Notes: generated from the letters alone by a model not told the origin. Positions 23,856 through 37,476 are shown, counted from the stretch's first letter. The stretch: 64,000 bases of DNA from Nemophila menziesii (GCA_029959085.1 JARWIR010000039.1:1860001-1924000); one strand, 5' to 3'. A program made the numbers and translations.

Positions 23856-25040
23856 TATATAAGAGGGGTTAAATGGTATATTTTGTACCATTTTCAATAA
23901 TATAGTGGAAATGTCTTACTCTACTGAGAAAAGATCGTTACAACACATATTTGTAAATATTCCTAGTGTTATTCTTATATATATCCAAAGTATTATAATA
24001 TATAAGGATGTAAGCATATATTGATCACATTATGCTTTCTTCATTGTAAATTTACGTAGCGCTTGAAAAGTACATTTGAAGACCTTTTATTTTAATATCT
24101 TTACTATTTTAATGATTAATGACCCATCATCCGAATACAAAAATGGCGGATTTATTAATATGATCAACAATATAAATTTGTGAGGCGTTTAGACAATTTT
24201 GTCCCTTTACAAGAATGAATATATCGGGTGGGCTAGCCTATCTCACCGAAAATAACATTTTAGTAGTATTAATAATAATATTAGTACTGAGAATCATATT
24301 TTGAAAAAATTAAATAAACAACTCAATAATACTCATAAGGATGGAACTTCTGTTCATAGTTCGACCTATAAAAAATATTGCACCTAAAGTACATTTGATT
24401 TACTCATAAAAAAAGTGAACTTGATGAAAAATTAAAGGAAGCAATGCTACGAATATATAACAAAATAAACATTATTTAATATTTTTTTTCATGTTGATGT
24501 TGTACTTTTTTTTGTCAAAATGTTGTATTTGATATTTAATAGTTGGACAGAGAAAATGGAAGTTACTTTTGACAATATAAAAATGGATATTTATAACTAT
24601 ATGGTTTTTTAGATGGATGAACTCGAGTATTTATAAGATTCATAGATACTTTTAATATTGAGACATGATTGAAAGTACCGATAATAGAGTTGTTGTCATT
24701 AATGATACTAGTTAAACTTAATATTTTGCATTAAAGTAGATATTGATGATATGTTGTTTTACGACATCTTGCATTCTTAATAAGGATAACACACAATTTA
24801 TACACTTATGTTTACAAGTTTTGATTGGTGATAGAATTAATAAACATTATCCATTAGTAGAAATAGCGTTTTGACATCTTTTGGGTCTTTTTGGAAGTGT
24901 TTTGAGATCTTTTTTGGCCTTTTCAAGATGGGATTGTCCTTCACAAGTAGCAAATATTTAAGTCCATTAAAAAAACTTTCGATGACACTCTGATACTCAA
25001 GTTAATAATATATTTATGATAAAGTCCTCAAACAAGGATG
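23856..25040. repeat. Array unit 6, internally deleted (1185 bp)
   Basis: Both ends of a unit are present, but the middle is gone. The left part ends near 24584, inside the segment corresponding to about 25866 of unit 7. The right part resumes at sequence matching about 29444 of unit 7, so roughly 3.6 kb is lost, including the exon remnant, promoter and small ORF. A second deletion of about 108 bp lies near 24136. The retained right end (24592-25040) is almost identical to that of unit 7, so the two are close relatives. Confidence 0.95.
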
Positions 25041-27506
25041 CATATAAGAGGGGTGAAATGGTATATTTTGTACCATTTTCAATAATATAGTGGAAATGTC
25101 TTACTCTACTTGGAAAAGATTGTTACAACACATATTTGTAAATATTCCTAGTGTGATTCTTATATATATCCAAAGTATTCTAATATATAAGGATGTAAGC
25201 ACATATTGATCACATTATGCTTTCTTCATTGTAAATTTACGCAGCGCTTGAAAAGTACATTTGAAGACGTTTTATTTTAATATCTTTACTATTTTAATGA
25301 TTAATGACCCATCATCCGAATTTTTTAAGTGTGATATATTCTAGAAAACTACCTATGAAATTTGAATTTATCTTCATTTTAAGGAACAACCACTCATATT
25401 TCAAAGAAAGTATTTAATACAAAAATGGCGGTTTTATTAATATGATCAAAAATATAAGATTGTGAGGCGTTTAGACAATTTTGTCCCTTTACAAGAATGA
25501 ATATATCGGATGGGCTAGCCTATCTCACCGAAAATAACATTTTAGTAGTCCTAATAATAATATTAGTACTGTGAATCATATTCTGAAAAAATTAAATAAA
25601 CAACTCAATAATACTCATAAGGATGGAACTTCTGTTTATAGTTAGACCTATAAAAAATATTGCACCTAAAGTACATTTGCTTTACTCATAAAAAAAGTGA
25701 ACTTGATGAAAAAAGAAAGGAAGCAATGCTACGAATATATAACAATATAAACATTATTTAATTTATTTTTCATGTTGATGTTGTACTTGTTTTGGTCAAA
25801 ATGTTGTATTTGATATTTAATAGTTGGACATAGAAAATGGAAGTTACTTTTGACAATATAAAAATGATACTACGTGGTTAAATGATAGATTGGATTTGAA
25901 ATAAATTAAGGCTTTAAGATTTAACTTTAAAAATTGTGGGGCAGAATGTTCTGTGAACAAAAGATATTTTTTTTATATTAAGCTTTGGTCAAAATAAAAT
26001 ATTAAAACTCAGGTAGACTATGGTCTCCCTAATAGGCAGCCCTGATTACACAAAAGCAAAAGAGGTTAGTTCCACCCTTGTCTTGCAAGTGAAGCTTTTT
26101 ATTTCCCTTTTTATGTTTTTCTAACAATGGTAATTTTTTTTATTGGCATTACATTATTAATTTTATTCCACGTGCCACTGTATAATTGATATTAATAAAT
26201 AACTATATTGCCTCGTCTGCCGTAATAGGATAACACTTATAACATAATGAAAAAACAAAAAAAAAGATAAAATTGTAACAAACTCGAAAAAAATACAGGA
26301 CTTAAATATTACATTTGCAAAATTAGAGACTAATTCCAAGAAAAAAATCAAATATTAAGTTTGAAGAGTATTAACAATTCAATCATCATATTTTTTTTAT
26401 TCCTAAATATCAAGGACTATAACATTTTCATAGAAATATATTGCAAATTCTTTTTTAATTTTTATGTGAATTTTTTAGCATACTAAATAGACTGATAACT
26501 AAGAATACCCAACTAAAATTTTCAATATAAATAATTCCAATAAATAAAAAATGACATGTTTCCAATAAAGTTCAAGTAATGAGTTTTCCAAATTAGGAGA
26601 AAATATATTTAAAAATAAAAAAACATAATCAATCAAATTTACAAATAACAATAATACTTTTCTTCCTATCCATTAGAAATATCCAAAATAATGAAAAAGA
26701 GTATATCCATTATAAAGGAGAAATAATAAGCTATTTCACAAGACAATAAGAAATAGAATTGAACATTAACCTGTGAAAGAATTTTCAATTGAAATGGAAT
26801 GATCAATCTAAAACAAAACAACACTTATAGACAATCATTACAAAAGGATGACACTATATATCAAATTTAAGTACAATTTACTAGTGTGATGTGTAATGTA
26901 TAGATAAGAAATAGTTGGGGTTAGAGTTTGATATAATAAATAGTTGTGTTATGTGTTATGTACAATTAAAGGTATAATACTTATACCGATACTCGTATAA
27001 GTAACTTTTTTTATTAATATATTTTTTTACCTTTTGGTTAATTGAATAAATTTTGAGTTATCCTTTTTTTATTATTTCATAACATATAAAGTTAATTATG
27101 GTTTATTTTTAATTCTTTATACAATAAATGCGATTAGTTTTTTTTTGTTGTTCATATCATTTGTTGAATTTCCAGTTGTTTTTATTATCATAACATGTTA
27201 TATATAGTTAATTATGATGTATTTTTATTCTTAATACAGTAAGGTCCAATTGTTTTTGTTATTATATAGTTTATTAAATTTTGATACTTTATCTTATTTG
27301 AATTACTATATATTTAAAAAATTATGATACTAGTAAATTGTGATTTAGATGTATTTCATCTTTGTTTATTAAGATTTTGAATTCTTTATTTCCTTAATAT
27401 CTTTATTATATATAGACAAGCAAGAATAAAATATCAAAAGAAAATTTGTAGCCATTACAGTCTAAAACATTGACTAGACTTGACTAAGAAGCAAGAAAAC
27501 AGATCA

Positions 27507-27773
27507 TCACTCCATCCTTTCCAAACACCCAGAAGCAGCTACTGGGATACCTAGTGGAGTATTGGAATGTGAAGATGGATTGGTTAAACTCGCATCGCGA
27601 ATGTTACTTCCTTGAAGATTAAGATTATCAGAGCTCTTGTTGAAGAAATTATGCGTTTCTTGTTGTACGCATTATCTGGTTTGGCTATATCTTTTATGGA
27701 TGAACTTGATGTGACGTTAGCTAGGCTAGTGTAAGATTTGGATTTACCAGCATAGAACTATTATAGGCCTCTC
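27507..27773 (-). pseudogene. Exon remnant, unit 7 (A form, frameshifted)
   Basis: This is a full-length A remnant with the 19 nt loss. Private substitutions include GGGAGT to GGGTGT near 27528 and a change from AAG to GAG just before the stop. The acceptor-like TTGTTCAG is kept. Confidence 0.38.
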
Positions 27774-28720
27774 CTGAACAAGTCAAACAAGATAAAAAAT
27801 GTTAAAAAAAACTAAAAAAAACAAAAGTATGTGGATTAACTGAATATATCATATATAAATCATTTTAAATTCCCCAACCCTTGACCAGAAAAAAAAACTC
27901 AAAATTATTTGGTCGTATTAAAATGACTACGATGTCCTAATTGGCTAATGGCATTCAAACATGGAATACTTTTAAAACGGCTATATATCAATCTGTAAGA
28001 TTTACCAGTCCTTTGATAAAATTTAGTTTATAATGTATATAAATATATACTACCTTACATAAACAACATTATACATTAGTCTATTATGTGTTTATAATTT
28101 TATCAAATCACCACTGAATCCATTTAAGTCTAAAACAAATTCATGTTCTCCCTCAATTTATTTAAAAACTAATTTTATACAAACCCCATATAGCTGCTAC
28201 ATTACATGACAAGAAAATCAAGCAAAGTGCACTTTTTCTGTAATTGACATCCAAATACAAAACAATTAACAAAGAAAAATTAAAATACAAATTAACCAAC
28301 GAAATTTAGCTTTGAAATAAGATGTAAAAATTGGTTTTTCATAAAAGGAGTTGTAAACATGGCAGGAGAGCATATATCCATTATAAACAAGAAAAAATAA
28401 TTTTAGATCCAACAAATAAATAATCTATTTACAAGGGATCAATGAAAATAAATAAATAAATTCAAACCTGGCCAAAATTTGTCTTATTGAAATGGAATGG
28501 TCATCAATCAGAAAAAAGAAACACTTGACTAGAAGAGAAGAAGATCGACATCGAAAAAAATGACATTGAAAAAAGGATGCATCAAAGTATTAAATATATT
28601 TTAAGTAATAATTTGAAGAAAATAATACATATAGTACATCATACTGATTAGTTTGTGTGTGTAATGTGTTATTTGTATCTTGGAAAGGGTGGAGCCTAAA
28701 GTTGGATATTAGGAATCCAG

Positions 28721-28946
28721 GCGGGCGCTAGGGTTTTTGATATCATAAATGGAAAAAGAAGATGTTATATAGGGCTACCAACCAGATGAACCCAGTACAA
28801 ACGATCCTAAAAACCAAACTCACCTTTTATGGCCCAATAGGTTTTAAAATTAAATTTTCTTGGGCTTGGACCAATCTATAGATCAGGACACTCTGGTGAA
28901 GTGACTTAATATTTATTCGCTTGGCAAACGCTATTATATAATATAC
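28721..28946. promoter_or_regulatory. Promoter-like block, unit 7 (site II mutated)
   Basis: The telo-box (from 28728) and GGCCCAAT (28831-28838) are intact, but the second pair reads TGGGCTTGGACC, which destroys one TGGGCC half. Unit 10 inherited the same change. Confidence 0.45.
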
Positions 28947-29074
28947 CACATTCTTATCTCATCTCTCTCGATACAATACAAAATCCTAATCTCATGCCTT
29001 TTTCAATTTGTATCCAATCTATCTCGATACTCTTATAGTAAAATAACCTTCAAAGTACTCATTCATCTAACAAT

Positions 29075-29152
29075 ATGGTTTGTATTTATATGAGATTCAA
29101 TGTTCTAAAGTGGTTGATGTTTTTACCATGTTTAGTTCTTTCTACTCTGTAA
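29075..29152 (+). other. Small ORF, unit 7 (25 codons, candidate)
   Basis: It is intact and has the same translation as unit 1. Confidence 0.2.
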
Positions 29153-31747
29153 CTTATATGTTTTTGAAAATTGGTATATAAGGCATCATTAATTTTTTGT
29201 AATTGCATATAATTTGATGAATTATCATACTATAACTTATTTGAAATAATATACATTTAGGATATTTTTATGATATACAAGTAAAATGTGTTTTAGATGT
29301 TTTTGATATTTGTTTATTGAAATTTTCAATTATTTTCTTTTCTTTATATGTTTATCATTTATAATAGAATAATTATTATGCAAAGAATTTGAGATTAAAC
29401 TTGACTATATTATCAGTTTCAAAAAGGTTTTAACACTTTTATTTTATAACTATATGGTTTTTTAGATGGATGAACTCGAGTATTTATAAGATTCATAGAT
29501 ACTTTTAATATTGAGACATGATTGAAAGTACCGATAATAGAGTTGTTGTCATTAATGATACTAGTTAAACTTAATATTTTGCATTAAAGTAGATATTGAT
29601 GATATGTTGTTTTACGACATCTTGCATTCTTAATAAGGATAACACACAATTTATACACTTATGTTTACAAGTTTTGATTGGTGATAGAATTAATAAACAT
29701 TATCCATTAGTAGAAATAGCGTTTTGACATCTTTTGGGTCTTTTTGGAAGTGTTTTGAGATCTTTTTGGGCCTTTTCAAGATGGGATTGTCCTTCACAAG
29801 TAGCAAATATTTAAGTCCATTAAAAAAACTTTCGATGACACTCTAATACTCAAGTTAATCATAGATTTATGATAAAGTCCTCAAACAAGGGTGCATATAA
29901 GAGGGGTGAAATGGTATATTTAGTACCATTTTCAATAATATAGTGGAAATGTCTTACTCTACTGAGAAAAGATCGTTACAACACATATTTGTAAATATTC
30001 CTAGTGTGATGCTTATATATATATATATCCAAAGTATTCTAATATATAAGGATGTAAGCACATATTGATAACATTATGCTTTCTTCATTGTAAATTTACG
30101 CAGCGCTTGAAAAGTACATTTGAAGACCTTTTATTTTAATATCTTTACTATTTTAATGATTAATGACCCATCATCCGAATTTTTTAAGTGTGATATATTC
30201 TAGTAAAACTACCTATGAAATTCGAATTCATCTTCATTTTAAGGAACTAACCACTCATAAAGAAAGTATTTAATACAAAAATGGCTGGTTTGTTAATATA
30301 ATCAACAATATAAGAATGTGAGGCGTTTAGACAATTTTTTCCCTTTACAAGAATGAATATATCGGGTGGGCTAGCCTATCTCACCGAAAATAACATTTTA
30401 CTAGTCCTAATAATAATATTAGTACTGAGAATCATATTCTGAAAAAATTAAATAAACAACCCAATAATACTCATAAGGATGGAACTTGATGAAAAAAGAA
30501 AGGAAGCAATGCTACGAATACATAACAAAATAAACATTATTTAATTTTTTTTTTCATGTTGATGTTGTACATTTTTTTGTCAAAATATTGTATTTGATAT
30601 TTAATAGTTGGACAGAGAAAATGGAAGTTACTTTTGACAATATAAAAATTATACTACGAGGTTAAATGAAAGATTGGACTTGAAATAAATTAAGGCTTTA
30701 AGATTTAACTTTAAAAATTGTGGGACAGAATGTTCTGTGAACAAAAGTTATTTTTTTTTAAATTAAGCTTTGGTCAAAATAAAATATTAAAACTAAGGTA
30801 GACAATGGTCTCCCTAACAGGCATCCCTGATTACACAAAAACAAAAGAGGTTAGTTCCACTCTTATCTTGTAAATGAAACCTTTCAGTCCTCTTTTTATG
30901 TTTTTCTAACAATGGTAAGTCTTTTTTTATTGGCATTACATTATTAATTTTATTCCACGTACCACTGTATAATTGATATTAATAAATAACTATACTGCCT
31001 CGTCTGCTGTAACAGGACAACACTTATAACATAATGAAAAAAAATAAAAAATTATCACAAACTCGAAAAAAAATATAGGACATAAATATTACATTTGCAA
31101 AATTAGAGACTAATTCCAAGAAAAAATTCAAATGTTAAGTTTGAAGAGTATTAACAATTCAATCATATATTTTTTTATTCCTAAAATATCAAGGACAATT
31201 ACATTTTCATAGAAATATATTGCAAATTCTTTTTTAATTTTTATGTGAATTTTTTTCCATACTAAATAGACTGATAACTATGAATACCCAACTAAATTTT
31301 TCAATATAAATAATTCCAATAAATAGAAAATGACATGTTTCCAATAAAGTTCAAGTAACGAGTTTTCCAAACTAGGAGAAAATATATTTAAAAATAAAAA
31401 AACATAATCAATCAAATTTACAAATAACAATAATACTTTTCTTCCTAACCATTAGAAATATCCAAAATAATGAAAAAGAGTATATCCATTATAAAGGAGA
31501 AATAATAAGCTATTTACAAGACAATAAAAAAAGAATTGAACATTAACCTATGAAAGAATTTTCAATTGAAATGGAATGATCAATCTAAAACAAAACAACA
31601 CTTAAAGATAATCATTACAAAAGGATGACATTATATATCAAATTTAAGTACAATTTACTAGTGTGATGTGTAATCTATAGATAAGAAATAGTTAGGGTTA
31701 GAGTTTGATATAATAAATAGTTGTGTTATGTGTTATGTACAATTAAA

Positions 31748-31764
31748 GGTATAATTATTATACC
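31748..31764. repeat. B-form hairpin, unit 8
   Basis: The B units read GGTATAATTATTATACC, an 8 bp palindrome with a single-base centre. The base changes relative to A keep and lengthen the first stem but shorten the arm available to the second hairpin. Unit 14 has a further variant, GGTATAATAATTATACC, with the same 8 bp pairing. Confidence 0.6.
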
Positions 31765-32291
31765 GATACTCGTATAAGTAACTTTTTCTATTAATATATT
31801 TTTCTATCTTTTAGTTAATTGAATAACTTTTGAGTTATCCTTTTTTTATTATAACATATCATATAGAGTTAATTATGGTTTATTTTTAATTCTTTATACA
31901 ATAACTGCGATTAGTTTTTTTTTGTTATTTACATCATTTGTTGAATTTTCAGTTATTTTTATCATCATAACATATTATATATAGTTAATTATGATGTATT
32001 TTTATTCTTAATACAGTAAGGTGCAATTGTTTTTGTTATTATATAGTTTATTAAATTTTGATACTTTATCTTATTTGAATTACTATATATTTAAAAAATT
32101 ATGATACTAGTAAAATGTGATTTAGATGTATTTTATCTTTGTTTATTAAGATTTTGAATTCTGTATTTCCTTAATATCTTTATTGTATATAGACAAGCAA
32201 GAATAAAATATCAAAAGAAAATTTGTAGCCATTACAATCTAAAACATTGACTAGACTTGGCTAAGAAGCAAGAAAACATATCATCATTTTC

Positions 32292-32564
32292 TCAATCTTT
32301 CTTCTTCATTCTTTCTAAACTCCGAGAAGCAGCTGCTAGAGTATTGGAATGTGAAGATGGATTGGTTAAACTCCCATCCTGAATGTTACTTCCTTGAAGA
32401 TTAAGATTATCATACCTCTTGTTGAAGAAATTATCATGTGCCATCATTATTTTGCGTTTCTTGTTGTACGCATTATCTGGTTTGGCTATTTCTTTTATCG
32501 ATGAACTTGATGTAACGGTAGCTAGGATGGCGTAAGATTTGGATTGAACCCTGATATGCCTCAC
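32292..32564 (-). pseudogene. Open exon remnant, unit 8 (B form, 90 codons)
   Basis: An open frame runs exactly from the acceptor-like CAG junction to a TGA at 32292-32294. It is rich in Ser, Asn and Lys, with no transmembrane or signal segment and no domain I recognise. The first codon is GTG; the first in-frame ATGs are the MM of KIMMAHD, which would give about 53 residues with a fair context (A at -3, G at +4 for the second). Unit 9 differs by R/S, G/V and R/G, all amino-acid changing, which argues against strong selection. It may be the last exon of a captured gene. Confidence 0.4.
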
Positions 32565-33530
32565 CTGAACAAGTCAAACAAGATACAAAATGTTAAAAAA
32601 ACACAAAAAACTAAAATATGTTGATTCACTTAATATATCATATATAAATAAATTTAAATTCCCCAACCCTTGACCAGAAAAAAAACCCCAAATTATTTTG
32701 TCGTATTAAAATGACTACAATGTCCTAAATGGCTAATGGCATTCATACATAGAATACTTTTAAAATATAATTCATATCAATATGTATATAAGATTTACCA
32801 TTCCTTGGATAAAATTTACTTTTTAATGTACAGAAACATACACTACCTTACATAAACAACATTATACATTAGTCTATTATGTCTTTATAATTTTATCAAA
32901 TCCCCCTTGAATCCATTTAAGTCTAAAACAAAATCATGTTCTCCCTCAATTTATTTAAAAACTAATTTTATACAAACCCCACATAGCTGCAACATTACGT
33001 GGCAAGAAAATCAAGCTAAGTGCACTTTTTATGTAAATTAACATCCAAATACAAAAAATTAACAAAGAAAAATTATAATATAAATTAACCAACGCAATTT
33101 AGCTTTGAAATAAGATGTAAAATTTGGTTTTTCAGAAAAGGAGTTGTAAACGGGGCAGGAGAGCATATATCCATTATAATCAGGAAGAAATAATTTTAGA
33201 TCTAATAAATACATAAACTATTTACAAGGGATCAATGCAAATAGATAAATAAAATCAAACCTGGCCAATATTTGTCCCTTATCGAAATGGAATGGTCATC
33301 AATCAGAAAAAAGAAACACTTGACTGGAAGAGAAGAAGATCGACCGAGAAAAAAGAAAAAAAACATTTAAAAAAGGATTCATCAAAGTAATAAATACATT
33401 TTAAGTAACAATTAAAAGAAAATGATACATATAGTACAGAGTAGTACTGATTATTTTGTGTGTGTTATGTGTTATTTATATCTTGGAAAGGGTGGAGCCT
33501 AAAGTTTGATATTAGTTCGATATTAGGAAA

Positions 33531-33809
33531 GCAGGCGGCGCTAGGGTTTTTGATATCATAAATGGAAGAATATGTTATATAAGGCTATCAACCAGATGAA
33601 CCCAGAACACAGTACAAACGATCCTAAAAACCAAACTCACCTTTGATGGCCCAATAGGTTTCAAAATTAATTTTTCTTGGGCTTGGGCCAATATATAGAT
33701 TAGGACTAGCTTGATGACTATATTTTATAAATGTTGGAAAATTAGCTTTGTCTCTAGTGAAGTGACTTAATATTTATTCTATTGGGACACGCTATTATAT
33801 AGTATACCA
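33531..33809. promoter_or_regulatory. Bidirectional promoter-like block, unit 8 (B form)
   Basis: The telo-box starts at 33541, GGCCCAAT is at 33648-33655 and TTGGGCTTGGGCC at 33677-33689. The B form has 44 additional bases (33708-33751) between site II and the plus-side TATA, containing TATTTTATAAATG, so a second TATA-like sequence lies nearer to site II. Confidence 0.48.
33708..33751. other. B-specific 44 bp segment in promoter block
   Basis: These 44 bases follow GGACT and precede CTCTAGTGAAG. A units join the two directly. The segment is present in units 8, 9, 11, 12 and 14 and contains TATTTTATAAATG. It may be an insertion in B or a deletion in A. TAGCTT occurs near both ends (33707-33712 and about 33743-33748). 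Confidence 0.75.
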
Positions 33810-33935
33810 CATTCTTATCTCATCTCTCTCGATACAATACAAAATCCTAGTCTCATGCCTTTTTCAATTTGTGTCCAATCTATATCGATACTCTTATAGT
33901 AAAATAACCTTCAAAGTACTCATTAATCTATCAAT

Positions 33936-34013
33936 ATGGTTTGCATTTATATGAGTTTCAATGTTCTAAAGTGGTTGATGTTTTTACCATGCTTAGTTCT
34001 CTCTACTCTGTGA
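33936..34013 (+). other. Small ORF, unit 8 (25 codons, B form)
   Basis: Relative to A, the two Cys codons change TGT to TGC and Leu CTT to CTC (all silent), Arg7 becomes Ser, and the stop is TGA in place of TAA. The length stays exactly 25 codons. Confidence 0.22.
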
Positions 34014-37000
34014 TATATATGTGTTTGAAAATGGGTATATAAGGCGTCATTAATTTTTTGTAATTGCATATAATTTGTTGAATTTTCATACTATAACTTA
34101 TTTGAAATAATTTACATTTAGGATTTTTTTATGATATTATTGAAATTTTTAATTCTTTTATTGTTTTAATATGTTTATTATTTCTAATAGAATAATTATT
34201 ATGCAAAAAATTTGAGATTAAATTTGACTAGAGTATCAGTTGCTTAAAAGGTTTTAACACTTTAAGTTTATAACTTTATTGTTTTTTAGATGGATGAACT
34301 TAAGTAGTTACAAGATTGTTGATACATTTAATATTGAGACATGATTGAAAGTACCGATAATAGAGTTGTTTTCATTAATGATACTAGTAAAACATAATAT
34401 TTTGCATCAAAGTAGATATTGAAGATATGTTATTTTACGACATCTTGTATTTTTAATAAGGATAACACACAATTTATACACTTATGTTTACAAGTTTGGA
34501 TTGGTGATAGAATAATAAACATTATCCATGAGAAGAAATAGCGTTTTAAGATCTCTTTGGTCTTTTTGGGATACTGTTTTGAGATCTTTTTGGGCCTTTT
34601 CAAGATGGTTGTGTCCTTCACAAGTAGCAAATATTTAATTCCATTAGAAAAAACTTTTGATGACACTCTGATACTCAAGTTAATAATAAATTTATGATAA
34701 ATTCCTCAAACAAGGGTGCTTATAAGAGGGGTGAAATAGTATATTTTGTACCATTTTCAATAATATAGTGGAAATGTTTTACTCTACTGGGAAAAGATCG
34801 TTACAACACATATTTGTAAATATTCCTAGTGTGATTCTTATATATATAACCAAATTATTCTAATATATAAGGATGTAATCACATATTGATCACATTGTGT
34901 TTTCTTCATTGTAAATTTACGAAGCGCTTGAAAAGTACATTTGAAGACCTTTTATTTTAATATCTTTACTAATTTAATGATTAATGACCCATCATCCGAA
35001 TTTTTTAAGTTGTATATATTCTAGTAAAATTACCACTTAAATATATATTCATCTTCATTTTTAAGGAACTAACCACTCATATTTCAAAGAAAGTATTTAA
35101 TACAAAAGTGGCGGGTTTATTAATATGATAGACAATATAAGATTGAGAGGTGTTTAGACCATTTTGTCCCTTTACAAGAATGAATATATCGAGTGGGCTA
35201 GCCTATCTCACCCAAAATAACATGTTATTTGTCCTAATAATAATATTAGTATTGAGAATCATATTCCGAAACAATTAAACAAACAACCCAATAATAGTCT
35301 TAAGGATGGAACTTCTATTCATAGTTCGATCTATCAAAAATATTGCACCTAAAGTACATTTGCTTTACTCATAAAAAAAGTGAACTTGATGAAAAAATAA
35401 AGGAAGCAATGCTACGAATATAAAACAAAATAAACATTATTTGATTTTTATTTTCATGTTGATGTTGTACATTTTTTTTGTCAAAATATTGTATTTGATA
35501 TTTAATAGTTGGACAGAGAAAATGGGAGTTACTTTTGACAATATAAAAATGATACTACGTGGTTAAATAAATGATTGGACTTGAAATAAATTACGGCTTT
35601 AAGATTTAACATTAAAAATTGTGGTGCAGGATGTTCTGTGAACAAAAGATATTTTTTATAAAATTAAGCTTTGGTCAAAATAAAATATTAAAACTAAGGT
35701 AGACAATGGTCTCCTAATCGGCAGACCTGATTAGACAAAAGCAAAAGAGGTTAGTTCTACCCTTATCTTGTAAATGAAACCTTTCAGTCCTCTATTTGTG
35801 TTTTTCTAACAATGATAAGTCTTTTTTTATTGGCATTACATTATTAGTTTTATTCCACGTGCCACAGTATAATTGATATTAATAAATAACTATACTGCCT
35901 CGTCTGCCATAACAGGACAACACTTATAACATAATGAAAAAACAAAAAAAAATATATAATTGTCACAAACTCGAAAAAAATATAGGACTTAAATATTACA
36001 TTTGCAAAATTAGAGACTAATTCTAAGAAAAAATTCAAATGTTAAGTTTGAAGAGTACTAACAATTCAATCATCATATTTTTTTTTATTCCTAAAATGTC
36101 AAGGACTATAACATTTTCATAGAAATATATTGCAAATTCTTTTTTAATTTTTATTTGAATTTTTTCTCCATACTAAATAGACTGAGATCTAAGTATACCC
36201 AACTAAAATTTTCAGTATAAATAATTCCAATAAATAGAAAATGACATGTTTCCAATAAATTTCAAGTAACGAGTTTTTCAAACTAGGAGAAAATATATTG
36301 AAAAATAAAAAACATAATCAATCAAATTTACAAATAACAATAATACTTTTCTTCCTATCCATTAGAAATATCAAAAATAATGAAAAAGAGTATATCCATT
36401 ATAAAGGAGAAATAATAAGCTATTTAGATGACAATAAAAAAAAGAATTAAACATTAACCTATGAAAGAATTTTCAATTGAAATGGAATGATCAATCTAAA
36501 ACAAAACAACACTTAAAGATAATCATTACAAAAGGATGACACTATATATCAAATTTAAGTACAATTTACTAGTGTGATGTGTAATCTATAGATAAGAAAT
36601 AGTTAGGGTTAGAGTTTGATATAATAAATAGTTGTGTTATGTGTTATGTACAATTAAAGGTATAATTATTATACCGATACTCGTATAAGTAACTTTTTCT
36701 ATTAATATATTTTTCTATCTTTTGGTTAATTGAATAACTTTTGAGTTATCCTTTTTTTATTATAACATATCATATAGAGTTAATTATGGTTTATTTTTAA
36801 TTCTTTATACAATAACTGCGATTAGTTTTTTTTTTGTTATTTACATCATTTGTTGAATTTTCAGTTATTTTTATCATCATAACATATTATATATAGTTAA
36901 TTATGATGTATTTTTATTCTTAATACAGTAAGGTGCAATTGTTTTTGTTATTATATAGTTTATTAAATTTTGATACTTTATCTTATTTGAATTACTATAT

Positions 37001-37203
37001 ATTTAAAAAATTATGATACTAGTAAAATGTGATTTAGATGTATTTTATCTTTGTTTATTAAGATTTTGAATTCTGTATTTCCTTAATATCTTTATTGTAT
37101 AAAGACAAGCAAGAATAAAATATCAAAAGAAAATTTGTAGCCATTACAATCTAAAACATTGACTAGACTTGGCTAAGAAGCAAGAAAACATATCATCATT
37201 TTC

Positions 37204-37476
37204 TCAATCTTTCTTCTTCATCCTTTCTAAACTCCCAGAAGCAGCTGCTAGAGTATTGGAATGTGAAGATGGATTGGTTAAACTCCCATCCTGAATGTTA
37301 CTTACTTGAAGATTAAGATTATCATAGCTCTTGTTGAAGAAATTATCATGTGCCATCATTATTTTGCGTTTCTTGTTGTACGCATTATCTGGTTTGGCTA
37401 TTTCTTTTATCGATGAACTTGATGTAACGGTAGCTAGGATGGCGTAAGATTTGGATTGAACCCTGATATGCCTCAC
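37204..37476 (-). pseudogene. Open exon remnant, unit 9 (B form, 90 codons)
   Basis: It has the same length and frame as unit 8. It retains FFNKSYDN and AAASGSLERM, the states also seen in unit 14, so these are probably ancestral, but has VSN where unit 8 has GSN. It too starts with GTG at the acceptor-like junction. Confidence 0.4.

Larger units (their letters stand above)
25041..29893. repeat. Array unit 7 (4853 bp, subfamily A)
   Basis: This is a full-length A unit. Its last ~1.65 kb (from about 28226) is nearly identical to the end of unit 10 at a constant offset of 14541 bp, which marks it as the left parent of the large duplication. In its site II pair the second element is mutated (TGGGCTTGGACC). 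The exon remnant ends in a variant with GAG before the stop. The left arm contains nothing beyond the general unit map. Confidence 0.97.
29894..34718. repeat. Array unit 8 (4825 bp, A left end, B body)
   Basis: The first ~0.6 kb is A-like, but from about 30830 the unit has B-specific variants, with TTGTAAATGAAACC replacing TTGCAAGTGAAGCC as the easiest marker. A 73 bp deletion near 30487 is bordered by GAACTT, present twice in full-length units (25626-25631 and 25699-25704 in unit 7). The minus-strand exon is open, the promoter carries a B-specific 44 bp segment, and the right tail is the short B form. Unit 11 is its near-identical duplicate 14541 bp downstream. Confidence 0.97.
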
